From the NCBI GenBank assembly GCA_963810485.1, contig CAWENQ010000003.1:930001-994000 (forward strand): a DNA stretch of 64,000 nucleotides, in the 5' to 3' direction. A model generated the notes under the pieces. It was given only the letters and a program-made list of their open reading frames with translations, made no database searches and was not told the DNA's origin. The first letter of the stretch is position 1; every line of letters starts with the position of its first letter. Below, one piece after another: positions 34,399 through 42,286 of the stretch. The DNA comes from DATKFM01 sp963810485 (GTDB lineage Bacteria; Pseudomonadota; Alphaproteobacteria; Dongiales; Dongiaceae). Both the position numbers and the translations under genes were made by a program.

Positions 34399-35169
34399 TC
34401 AGCCTTTATTACCATCGCGGCTGCGCTCGTTGCGCTCGCCGGACTTGCCGCTTTCGTCGTTCTGGTAAATTTCGTCATCATCATCGTCATCGTCCTCTTC
34501 GCCGGCGGCCGGGGCGATTTCCTGCACGGCTGCGAGATCGGTCGGCAATTGCGGAATGAGGCCGGCTTCCCGCATATCGGGGCGGGCGACCGAGCGCGCG
34601 GAATCGCAATTCGGCGTGATCGTGATAGCCTGGCCCGCATTCACCACCTGTGCCTCCGACGACTGGCAGGGCGTCAGAGCGATGGCGCCTTCGAGCACGT
34701 TGATCTCGGAAGTTCCGTCCGCCAGCACGAAGATCAGCAGATGCGTGCCGCGAATGACCATGGACGCCGTCGGCGTATTGAGGTTCACCGCTTCCTTGCT
34801 CTTGATGTTGCCGGTGATGAAGCGGAACGCGCCCTTGGTGAAGTTGATCGCCGCCTCGCCGTTCTGCGTGGTCGGATCATAGATGAAGCGGTCGAGCACC
34901 ACAGTCGAACGGTTGCCGACATGGAGGCTGGTCTCGTCGAGGAACTGCAGGCTGGTGCTCGCGGTCTCGCTGGTCTCGACGCGCTCTTCGGCGAAGAGGG
35001 TCTGGAAATAGATCAGGTCTTCTGGTTGCCCGGCGATGCGCGTGCCGATCGCACCGGAGTAATCCTGCTGGACGACGACACCGATTTCAGGTTCGGCCAT
35101 CGCAGCGCCGCTCCACAGCAACGCTGCAGCAGCAGCCAACCCAACGCTGGTACCTGGCAACCTACGCAT
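34399..35169 (-). CDS. FecR-domain exported protein 2, Asp-rich tail
   Basis: A 256-residue secreted FecR-domain protein starting at 35169 behind GGAGGAA. The signal peptide is MRRLPGTSVGLAAAAALLWS, cut after AMA. The FecR core has TSTSLQFLDETSLHVGNRST, KGAFRFITGNIKS and NTPTASMVIRGTHLLIFV. The C-terminus is charged: EEDDDDDDDEIYQNDESGK, then basic ERNERSRDGNKG. The acidic run is a smaller version of those in FecR proteins 3 and 4 downstream, and may bind Ca2+ or associate with a matrix. It is on the same strand as protein 1 and only 30 bases away, so they are probably one operon. Confidence 0.8.
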   Translation of the reverse strand: MRRLPGTSVGLAAAAALLWSGAAMAEPEIGVVVQQDYSGAIGTRIAGQPEDLIYFQTLFAEERVETSETASTSLQFLDETSLHVGNRSTVVLDRFIYDPTTQNGEAAINFTKGAFRFITGNIKSKEAVNLNTPTASMVIRGTHLLIFVLADGTSEINVLEGAIALTPCQSSEAQVVNAGQAITITPNCDSARSVARPDMREAGLIPQLPTDLAAVQEIAPAAGEEDDDDDDDEIYQNDESGKSGERNERSRDGNKG

Positions 35170-35327
35170 CTCGCTTCCTCCAGTTTCTTGTCTTCGAATT
35201 GAGGCAATTATAGTTCGAATGCACCATGCAAAGCTATGGTATGCGGTCAAACCTCGTTTGCCACGGTGCGTAAACCATCATGGACGGTCAGCCGCCGCAG
35301 TGACGGATTGCACAATGCGCAGAAGGC

Positions 35328-35354
35328 AAAAAAAACCCCGCGAGACGCGGGGTT
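35328..35354 (-). terminator. Intrinsic terminator, minus strand
   Basis: Nine-pair stem aaccccgcg / cgcggggtt with an AGA loop, followed on the minus strand by eight U residues (A run at 35328-35335). A strong Rho-independent terminator with no protein gene immediately in front of it. Confidence 0.75.
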
Positions 35355-35500
35355 ATGGAGTTTGCGTGTGGGTGGAAAAGTCCTCTTCACTAAAGCGGCG
35401 CAGGGGCCGTTCGGGTCAAAGGACTACAGGACAGCAGCCATCCGCAGAGACTGCGGACATCGACCGTGTCATGGTTACCATGACCCTCTCGAGGGCCGAT
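35355..35500 (-). ncRNA. Candidate small RNA ending at terminator 35328
   Basis: Inferred only from the terminator: a transcript on the minus strand starting somewhere in about 35400-35500 would end at 35328. The boundaries are guesses; no conserved sRNA family was recognised. It would be antisense to nothing known and lie in front of FecR protein 2. Confidence 0.3.
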
Positions 35501-35587
35501 TTGTTGTGTCATTTATGTGAGATGGCCGTTAACCATAGCCTAATAGTTTCAGATAGTTGTGCATGGTTTTTCGTCGGCCGCGCGGGC

Positions 35588-35615
35588 AAAAAAATGCCGC
35601 GCCCGAGGGCGCGGC
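35588..35615 (-). terminator. Intrinsic terminator, minus strand
   Basis: Stem gccgcgcc / ggcgcggc with a tight loop, followed on the minus strand by an A then seven U residues (A run at 35588-35594). Another strong terminator without a protein gene in front. Confidence 0.75.
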
Positions 35616-35745
35616 TTAGGTCGATGATTGGAGGAAGTCAGTCCGAGCATCATGGCGGAGAAGTCTTAAGACCTCCTTAACGCCGGCAGAACAGAGACAG
35701 ACATTTCGCGGCCCACCCGTTCAGGGTCATTTAACTGCGCCGCCG
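35616..35745 (-). ncRNA. Candidate small RNA ending at terminator 35588
   Basis: Inferred from the terminator and the free space up to the retropepsin start. The minus-strand sequence just before the stem contains ttcctcc, an unpaired C/U-rich stretch that could act as an anti-Shine-Dalgarno seed, and ggaggtcttaagacttctcc, a local hairpin. Boundaries are approximate. Confidence 0.35.
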
Positions 35746-35749
35746 TAGG

Positions 35750-36331
35750 ATGGTTGAAACGAGACCGGCAACCCGGCAAACGACGGAGGCGCACATTTCC
35801 ACCCTACCGACGGTCATGGGTACGGTTGCCGCTGTGTTTGTCGCGGTGGGGCTCGGCTGGGTTCTGGCAACGCCGGACCAGCCCGAAGCGAATTTCGCCG
35901 TCGCAGCGCCGGCCGAGCCGACATGGCCGCTGGTGATCAAGACCACGCGCAGCTTCGGTCACCATGTCATGCGCGTTTCGCTGGAGGGACCGAACGGCAA
36001 GACCGTCATGAAGTCGCTGCTGGTCGATACCGGCGCCACGGAAATAATCCTGCCCTCGTCGATGACCAGGAGCCTGGGATTCGAGCTGGATCGGCTGGAT
36101 GAAACCGCGGTCCAGACCGCCAACGGAGTCATCTCCGCCTGGCGCGGCACGTTGAACAGCATCGAACTCGGCGGTCCGGACCGCAGCGAAGTCCTGCGTC
36201 GCGTCAGCGTGCTGTTCGTGGACGATGACTCCCTCGGCGGCACGGCGTTGCTGGGGATGAGCGTGCTCAGGAAATACAACGTCACATTCGTCGACAGCGA
36301 TAACCAGATCCTGCTGGACAAGCGCCGCTAG
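35750..36331 (+). CDS. Membrane-anchored retropepsin-like aspartic protease (TIGR02281 type)
   Basis: A 193-residue single-domain aspartic protease of clan AA. An N-terminal transmembrane segment (residues about 22-40, GTVAAVFVAVGLGWVL) anchors it, with the catalytic domain outside. The active-site motif is LLVDTGATEIILP, with Asp at residue 93, and the second conserved block is TALLGMSVLRKY. This is the layout of the TIGR02281 alphaproteobacterial retropepsins, such as PerP, which cleave membrane-protein periplasmic segments and then self-process. Here the neighbours are exported FecR proteins and a sensor kinase, which are plausible substrates, by inference. An alternative start lies at 35816. 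Confidence 0.8.
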   Translation: MVETRPATRQTTEAHISTLPTVMGTVAAVFVAVGLGWVLATPDQPEANFAVAAPAEPTWPLVIKTTRSFGHHVMRVSLEGPNGKTVMKSLLVDTGATEIILPSSMTRSLGFELDRLDETAVQTANGVISAWRGTLNSIELGGPDRSEVLRRVSVLFVDDDSLGGTALLGMSVLRKYNVTFVDSDNQILLDKRR

Positions 36332-36416
36332 TCGCAGCGGCGCTTCGCGATCGAGACCCCATCCCATTTGTGCAGAGTGAGATTGCCGCTGACAACGCGG
36401 CGGCGAAGCGCGCTTG

Positions 36417-39062
36417 TTATGCGCTGCGCAGATTGGTGACGTTGCTTGGCGGGGCCTCGCTCGGGCCGCTGCTGGCCGCCGACAGCGGTGCAGCGGTTTT
36501 AAGCGTACGCTCGACCGGGAAGCGCACGACGGCCGTCGTGCCCGCGCCGACGCGGCTGTCCAGGTCGAAAGTCGCGCCATGCAGTTCGACAAACGAGCGC
36601 ACCAGCGGCAATCCCAGCCCGGTCCCGTCGTAGCGGCGGCGCAGGGAGCCGTCGGCTTGGCCAAAAGGCTCCATGACCTTGGCCATATCGGTTTCGGAGA
36701 TGCCGATGCCGGTGTCGGTGATCATCAGGGCGATTGCGCCGGCAGCGTCCTGCTGCACGCGCACATTGACCTGCCCGCCCCGCGGCGTGAACTTCACCGC
36801 GTTCGCCAGCAGATTGATCAGCATCTGCTTGACCAGCCGCTCATCGGCCCATAGCGCGGGCATGTCGGCGGCCGATTCGACGGCGATCTTCACCCCGGCG
36901 TCGGTGGCGCGCTCCTGGATCAGGCGCACGACGCCCTGCACCACGGCGACGATGTTCATCGTGGACTCGAAGAGCTTCAGCTTGCCGGCCTCGACGCGGC
37001 TGAGATCGAGGATGTCGTTGATGATGCCGAGCAGGTGCTGGGCGCTCTCATGGATGTCGCGGACATAGCCGTTATAGGACGGCACGCCGATCGGGCCGAG
37101 CACCTCGTTCTTCATCAGCTCGGAGAAACCGATGATGGCGTTGAGCGGCGTGCGCAGTTCGTGGCTCATATTGGCCAGGAACTCGCTCTTGCTGCGGTTG
37201 GCGATCTCGGCGGCATCACGGGCGCGGCGCAGTTCCTGCTCGCGCCGCTTCTCCTCGGTGATATCGATCATCGTGCCGACGACGCCGCCGCCCATCGTGC
37301 GGCGCTCGCTGATGCGGTACCAATGGCCGTCGGTCATCTCCATCTCGAACGAACCCTGGGGATCCCGGTGGCGCGCCATGCGTTCCCTGATCCATTCCTG
37401 GATCCGGCCGCTGGCCTCGGGCACCAGGCCCTGGGCCGCGACGCCGCGGACGATATCGTCGAACCTGCTGCCGATGGCGATGACATTGCCCACCGGCCCA
37501 TGCAGCTCGCGGAATTTCTCGTTGAACAGGACGATGCGGTCTTGCGTATCGCAGAGCACAAACGCTTCGTTGATGCTCTCGAGCGCGTCGACCAGCCGTT
37601 GCTGGGCCTCGGCCGCCATGGTTTCCGCGGCGGCGCGGGCCGAGATATCGCGCACCAGCGCGATGTAGACCGACGTGCCGCTTTCCTGCATTTCGGTCAC
37701 GGCAAGGTCCATCGGGAAGGCGCTGCCGTCGCGCCGGCGTCCCATGATGCCGCGCGAGGTGCCGCTGCGGGCGACCGCGCCAAGCAGCGACGTCGCCGCA
37801 CCCGAGCCCTCGCCGAAGCCGGCCGTTCCGGTCAGCATGGTGGCGAAGCTCTGGCCGAGCATTTCGTCGGCGCCGATGCCGAAGATGCGCTGCGCCGCCG
37901 GATTGAACGAACGGATCGAACCCATGCCATCGATCGTCAGCAGACCGTCGAACGTATTGTTCACGACCCGGCGCATGAAGGCATCCTGATGTTTCAGCGC
38001 CAGCCCTTGCGCCAGCAGGCGCACGCTCTGATCCTCGATGCGCCCGGTCAGTCCGATGATGAATGTGAAGCCGACGGCGACGATGAGCGGCGTGACGTAC
38101 AGGATAACGGGTAGATAGGCCTGAACGAGCAACGCGATACCCAGTATCGCGAACGTCGCCGCAACCGTCACCGCAAGTCCGAAACGCCAGTTCCAGGCAC
38201 GGAAACGGGCGCCGCCGATCAGGACGATGAAGGCGATGCCCAGGAGGACCACGGCGCCGGGTGAACTGGCGAGATCGCGCTGCTGCAGCAGCAATTCAGC
38301 GGCGATCGCCTGGATCAGCGGCCCTGGCATATCCTGCCGGACGGGCACGGGTTTGCTGTCGCCAAGCTCGGAAGCGGTGGCGCCGACGATCACCTTCTTG
38401 CCGGCGATCCGCGACCGGTCGAAGTTGCCCCGCAGGATATCGGCGTAAGACAGTTGGGGAATGGACTGCGCGCGGATGCCGAAATCGATGTTGTAGCTGT
38501 CGGTCGCGCCGCGAGACGTACCCGACAGCATGGTCGCCAGGGTCGGCACGAAGTCATCGGGCCAACTGTCGGCCACCTGCATCATTCGGATCGTGCCGTC
38601 GGGATCCGGCCGCACATTGAGCGATGCCGTTCGCACTGACGTCAGGAAATCGGGTATGGGCCTGGTGTAGCTGATGGCGCTGCCGGAGGAATGCCGGTCT
38701 TCCTGCTTGAACACCGGCAGGATGACCCGGTCGCCATATTTGTTCAGGGCCGCCGCGAAGCGCGCATCCTCGCTCGGGTTCTGGCGCGAGCTGAAATCAA
38801 TATCGAGAGCCACTTCCCGGGCGCCCGCTTCGAACAACCGATCGAGCAAATCCGCATGGCGCGACCGCGGCCAAGGCCATACGCCCTGCTCTGCCAGGCT
38901 GACAGGATCGATCTTGATGACGACGATCTCGCCGGTGGCGTCACGCTGCAGCAGCCGATAGCGAAGATCGATGAGATGCCGCTCGGCGAAATTGAGCAGG
39001 CCGCCCAAATACATCGCCGAGACCGCGGCAAAGACCAGCACGTTTTTGGTCAGAAGCTTCAT
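36417..39062 (-). CDS. CHASE2-PAS-PAS hybrid-type sensor histidine kinase
   Basis: An 881-residue membrane sensor kinase. After a TM segment at residues 7-27, a CHASE2 extracytoplasmic domain (about 28-280) begins FAERHLIDLRYRLLQRD and has REVALDIDFSSRQNPSED. A three-helix TM block (about 285-345) follows. Two PAS domains come next (about 365-490, beginning VNNTFDGLLTIDGMGSIRSF, and about 500-620). The kinase core follows, with FLANMSHELRTPLNAIIGFS and phospho-acceptor His634, the N box NLLANAVKFTP, and G boxes DTGIGISE and GTGLGLPLV. There is no receiver domain or C-terminal HPt. It is flanked by FecR genes; CHASE2 and FecR are known to co-occur, so the ligand may be read through the FecR proteins. 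No cognate response regulator is adjacent. Confidence 0.85.
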   Translation of the reverse strand: MKLLTKNVLVFAAVSAMYLGGLLNFAERHLIDLRYRLLQRDATGEIVVIKIDPVSLAEQGVWPWPRSRHADLLDRLFEAGAREVALDIDFSSRQNPSEDARFAAALNKYGDRVILPVFKQEDRHSSGSAISYTRPIPDFLTSVRTASLNVRPDPDGTIRMMQVADSWPDDFVPTLATMLSGTSRGATDSYNIDFGIRAQSIPQLSYADILRGNFDRSRIAGKKVIVGATASELGDSKPVPVRQDMPGPLIQAIAAELLLQQRDLASSPGAVVLLGIAFIVLIGGARFRAWNWRFGLAVTVAATFAILGIALLVQAYLPVILYVTPLIVAVGFTFIIGLTGRIEDQSVRLLAQGLALKHQDAFMRRVVNNTFDGLLTIDGMGSIRSFNPAAQRIFGIGADEMLGQSFATMLTGTAGFGEGSGAATSLLGAVARSGTSRGIMGRRRDGSAFPMDLAVTEMQESGTSVYIALVRDISARAAAETMAAEAQQRLVDALESINEAFVLCDTQDRIVLFNEKFRELHGPVGNVIAIGSRFDDIVRGVAAQGLVPEASGRIQEWIRERMARHRDPQGSFEMEMTDGHWYRISERRTMGGGVVGTMIDITEEKRREQELRRARDAAEIANRSKSEFLANMSHELRTPLNAIIGFSELMKNEVLGPIGVPSYNGYVRDIHESAQHLLGIINDILDLSRVEAGKLKLFESTMNIVAVVQGVVRLIQERATDAGVKIAVESAADMPALWADERLVKQMLINLLANAVKFTPRGGQVNVRVQQDAAGAIALMITDTGIGISETDMAKVMEPFGQADGSLRRRYDGTGLGLPLVRSFVELHGATFDLDSRVGAGTTAVVRFPVERTLKTAAPLSAASSGPSEAPPSNVTNLRSA

Positions 39063-39280
39063 CTGGTCCTGTTGTCGAGGCCCTTCCTCAAGAGCTTAAT
39101 AAATCTCATCAATTCATTACCAAGGACCTAACATTGGGCAGCGCGGTCCCTGGCTTTTCTGTGACAAGAATGGGCGCCAGCGGCGCCCGCGCGATCCAGC
39201 CCTAAGAAAACGTTAACGGCTACCGTCCCAGGGACGGCAGCCCGTGCTTAGTCGCCCAATCGCGGCACCATTCTATCGAT

Positions 39281-40801
39281 CTATCCCACACCGCTTTCTG
39301 AGGCTGGGAAGCCCATCGTCGCCTCGGCGCTGTTGTTTCCACTGTGTCCGTGGCGGCCATGGCGCCCGTGATGGCTGCCTTCGCTTTGGCTGTTTCCAGT
39401 GCCTACGCTGCCAGAGCCAGCCGTGCCACCGCTCGAGCCCGGCTTCGGGCAGGTATCGTCATCGTCATCGTCGTCGTCATCATCGTCGTCATCATCGTCG
39501 TCATCATCGTCGCCATCTCCGTCGCCGTCGCCGTCTCCATCCCCATCGCCATCGCCATCGCCGTCACCGTCGCCGTCTCCATCCCCGTCTCCATCTCCGT
39601 CCCCATCACCGTCGCCATCGCCGTCCCCGTCTCCATCTCCGTCCCCATCACCGTCGCCATCGCCGTCCCCGTCTCCATCTCCGTCCCCATCACCGTCGCC
39701 ATCGCCGTCCCCGTCTCCATCTCCGTCCCCATCACCGTCGCCATCGCCGTCCCCGTCTCCATCTCCGTCCCCATCACCGTCGCCATCGCCGTCCCCGTCT
39801 CCATCTCCGTCCCCATCACCGTCGCCATCGCCGTCGCCATCTCCGTCGCCGTCGCCGTCGCCATCTCCATCACCATCACCGTCGCCGTCGCCATCTCCGT
39901 CGCCGTCTCCATCGCCGTCGCCGTCCCCATCACCGTCCCCATCACCGTCGCCGTCGCCATCACCATTTCCACCACTGCCGTTGTTGTCGCCGTCTTCGCC
40001 ATCGTCCTCGTCGTCGTCGACGCCTGTCTTGCTAGGTGACAGTGCCGCCGGATCCTGGCTGCTTTCGGGGCTCGGGGGTGCACCTGGGACGGGACCGCCG
40101 GGAGCAACCCCGCCGACTTCGAGCGAGCCGCCGCTGTCGGTCGCTACCGATGCTGATTGGCCGGCACCGAGCGTCGCGTTCTTGCCGCTCTCTCTTGCAG
40201 TGACCTTGACAAGGCCGCCAACGACGGTGACGGCGTCGCCGGCCGCGGTCACATCGACAAAGAACTCCGTGCCCTTGACCAGCACGGCAAGGTTCGGCGC
40301 ATCGACCGAGAACTGGCGGCCGGGGAATTTCCCGACATTGTAGAAGATGATGCCGAGCTTCTGCTGCAGGCCCATCCACAGGCCTTGCCGCTCCGGCGAG
40401 CGCAGAGTCACCTGCGCGTTCGGCTGCAGCCGGATGGTGTCGAGACCATTGGTGAGCGTTGCCGTCCCGTCTTTCCAGGTCCGGACATCGCTGTCCTCGT
40501 AGAGAATTTCATCGGATGCGAGGGGACGCCAATCGTCGATGGTGCCGTTGGCCGCACGAACATAGACGACGCCACGCACTTCAATCGCGTGCCACGGCCC
40601 GGCGTCTTGCGCCGCTACCGGCGCCACCGTGCCAAGTATCGGCAGACACAATGCGAGGAATATAATCGCCGCCTGCATCCGCGAGGCGAACGCGCGCGTG
40701 CACGCTGCCCGAATGGCCTGCGAAAATCCCGTGATTACGTCGTCGATGACTGTCACTGCTTTCATGAAGCCCGAGGCCTCATTGAACCATTTCCCAAACA
40801 T
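39281..40801 (-). CDS. FecR-domain exported protein 3 with Gly-Asp repeat and poly-Asp tail
   Basis: A 506-residue secreted protein. A membrane/signal segment lies at residues about 43-65 (AAIIFLALCLPILGTVAPVAA, cut after AA). The FecR core runs to about residue 210: WHAIEVRGVVYVRAANGT, DGTATLTNGLDTIRLQPNA, FSVDAPNLAVLVKGTEFFVDV and VTVVGGLVKVTA. Then follow an acidic/Ser spacer, about 75 Gly-Asp dipeptides, about 19 Asp residues in a row, and a tail TCPKPGSSGGTAGSGSVGTG with His-rich SHHGRHGRHGHSG. Start choices are 40801, a nearby internal ATG, or the one just before AAIIFLAL; none has a strong ribosome site. The acidic repeat probably binds divalent cations. Confidence 0.75.
   Translation of the reverse strand: MFGKWFNEASGFMKAVTVIDDVITGFSQAIRAACTRAFASRMQAAIIFLALCLPILGTVAPVAAQDAGPWHAIEVRGVVYVRAANGTIDDWRPLASDEILYEDSDVRTWKDGTATLTNGLDTIRLQPNAQVTLRSPERQGLWMGLQQKLGIIFYNVGKFPGRQFSVDAPNLAVLVKGTEFFVDVTAAGDAVTVVGGLVKVTARESGKNATLGAGQSASVATDSGGSLEVGGVAPGGPVPGAPPSPESSQDPAALSPSKTGVDDDEDDGEDGDNNGSGGNGDGDGDGDGDGDGDGDGDGDGDGDGDGDGDGDGDGDGDGDGDGDGDGDGDGDGDGDGDGDGDGDGDGDGDGDGDGDGDGDGDGDGDGDGDGDGDGDGDGDGDGDGDGDGDGDGDGDGDGDGDGDGDGDGDGDGDGDGDGDGDGDGDGDGDGDDDDDDDDDDDDDDDDDDDTCPKPGSSGGTAGSGSVGTGNSQSEGSHHGRHGRHGHSGNNSAEATMGFPASESGVG
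39455..39964. repeat. Hexanucleotide Gly-Asp repeat with six 42-bp tandem units
   Basis: The coding repeat of FecR protein 3. On the plus strand it is a run of ccgtcg/ccatct-like hexamers. A 42-bp unit starting tccccgtctccatct recurs exactly at 39582, 39624, 39666, 39708, 39750 and 39792. Toward 39511 the pattern changes to gtcatc-type codons that give poly-Asp (39455-39511). Unit length is a multiple of three, so slippage changes length without changing frame. Confidence 0.85.
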
Positions 40802-41170
40802 CCCACAGCCCTAGTTTTGTTTTCGTCGGCCAGGGCCGGCAGACGTAGTAAACCAATCATTAAAACTAACGAAGATTGGTAAACAGATCGTTAACGGCCT
40901 TCTGACACCAACCAATTCAATAGGTTAACCGGACATATTTCAAGTGGTATGGTTAATTTTGCCCCTAGCTGTGGTTTTAGGGTCACAGAGTTATTACAAA
41001 CAAGGACATAGCAAGCCGCAAGCCGGCCACCGAAGGGATGCGCTTCGATCTCCGGCGGCGGAAAACCGAGAAATCCAGGCCAAAATCGATATAGGAATGA
41101 AGGTCTGCGGTGCAGACCCCTGCGCTATCGCGCCAAGCGGGGTCTGCTGAGATTTTATTCGCTGTCGGCG
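40802..41170. other. Intergenic region between FecR proteins 3 and 4
   Basis: 369 bases without a convincing gene. It is less GC-rich than its surroundings and should carry the promoter of FecR protein 3. A 7-bp inverted repeat accaatc / gattggt (40852-40858 and 40874-40880) sits 50-80 bases ahead of the upstream start choice and could be an operator. Confidence 0.5.
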
Positions 41171-42141
41171 TTACTGACTGTTGCCATCGCCGCCGTCGTT
41201 GTCCCCGCCCCCGTCGCCATCTCCGTCGCCATCTCCGTCCCATCCCCATCACCATCTCCGTCACCGTCCCCATCGCCGTCGCCATCACCGTCGCCATCTC
41301 CATCGCCGTCCCCATCTCCGTCGCCGTCGCCGTCGCCGTCGCCATCCCCATCACCGTCGCCATCTCCGTCACCATCCCCGTCGCCGTCGCCATTTCCGTC
41401 GCCGTCCCCGTCTGCATCGCCGCCGCTAACGCCCCCGCCGCCGGTGGCTTTATCACCGCTGCTGTCGCCGCTGGCCGCCACGGTGCCGTCGCTACTGACT
41501 GCCGGCCCCACGGCCACATCCATGGGTGCCGCCGTCAGCACGGTCGCCTTGGAACCGGCGCCGACATCAACCTCGCTATCGCTGTTGCCTTCAGCGGCAA
41601 CGGACACCAGCCCCTCGGTGACCCTCACGACGCTGCCGGCATCGTCGACCTTCACCGAAAATTTCGTGCCCTTAACCACCGCCACAAGATGGGGCGTGTC
41701 GACCTCGAAGCTCGGTTTAGGACGCTTGGCGACGTCGTAGATGACCTCGCCGAACCACTGGATAATCAGCGTCTGCGGCGGCCGGGAACGGCTCGGTAGC
41801 TCGATGCTTTTGTTGGGGTCTATGTTGAGGATCTCTGTGCCGCGCACCAGCGCCACGCGCGCCGACGGGTCGGTCCTGATCTCGCTGCCGGGCTCCAGGG
41901 CCTGGCCGACACGCACGGGGTACCAATCGTCACCCCCGTCGGCGCGGCGAGCCATGGCCGCGCCTTCCGTGGACTGAACCCGCCAGAGAGCGTCGGCATC
42001 TGTGGCGTCCTCGGCTTTCGCCGCCGGCAGTACGAGATCGACGATAGAATTGGCACCGTATATCAGAGCGCCCACAGCAAGCAGCGCCGCGAAAGATACG
42101 GCGAGTTCTTTGCCTGCGCACACCCTGGAACGCCACGGCAT
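41155..42141 (-). CDS. FecR-domain exported protein 4 with Gly-Asp tail, 3' frameshifted
   Basis: A secreted protein of about 328 residues. It starts at 42141 behind GAGGAG; the extension to 42264 is unlikely. A transmembrane/signal segment is near residues 12-31 (SFAALLAVGALIYGAN). The FecR core ends with PSFEVDTPHLVAVVKGTKFS and SVVRVTEGLVSVAAEG. A spacer rich in Gly, Ser and Asp leads into a Gly-Asp repeat of about 40 dipeptides. Near 41243 a C run is one short compared with the neighbouring units, and the frame slips: it then reads GTEMATEMATGAGTTT and stops at 41155. The other frame stays in GDGD and ends DGGDGNSQ at 41171, which is the natural end. Confidence 0.75.
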   Translation of the reverse strand: MPWRSRVCAGKELAVSFAALLAVGALIYGANSIVDLVLPAAKAEDATDADALWRVQSTEGAAMARRADGGDDWYPVRVGQALEPGSEIRTDPSARVALVRGTEILNIDPNKSIELPSRSRPPQTLIIQWFGEVIYDVAKRPKPSFEVDTPHLVAVVKGTKFSVKVDDAGSVVRVTEGLVSVAAEGNSDSEVDVGAGSKATVLTAAPMDVAVGPAVSSDGTVAASGDSSGDKATGGGGVSGGDADGDGDGNGDGDGDGDGDGDGDGDGDGDGDGDGDGDGDGDGDGDGDGDGDGDGDGDGDGTEMATEMATGAGTTTAAMATVSNADSE

Positions 42142-42286
42142 GGTTAACTCCTCACCGCCCCGCCTGCTATTGCTAGCCCGGCGACCGGCAGACTCCCTCG
42201 GATTCATGTTGCGGCAATAATGGTGAACAAAGTGTAAAGTTTTCAGCCACATGAACCGTTCCAACCAACCATAGGATCATATCAGA

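Larger units (their letters stand above)
35170..35749. other. 580-bp intergenic region with two minus-strand terminators
   Basis: No ORF here has coding character. Two intrinsic terminators reading on the minus strand are its clear features (entries at 35328 and 35588). No minus-strand protein gene lies just upstream of either, since the neighbour to the right, at 35750, is on the plus strand. The region must also hold the promoter of FecR protein 2 (minus) and of the retropepsin gene (plus). Confidence 0.6.

Noticed and set aside
36417..39062. Fourth partner: response regulator inside the FecR cluster
   Set aside because: No receiver domain is found between 32.9 and 42.3 kb; the nearest one, at 48850, cannot be linked from sequence alone.
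39582..39833. CRISPR array (regular 42-bp period)
   Set aside because: The units are directly adjacent with no unique spacers, lie inside a reading frame and keep codon phase. There are no cas genes.
39344..40343. Long plus-strand ORFs with Ser-Pro, His-Arg or Val-Ile repeats
   Set aside because: They are the other frames of the hexanucleotide array coding Gly-Asp on the minus strand. Only the minus-strand frame has a FecR domain and signal segment.
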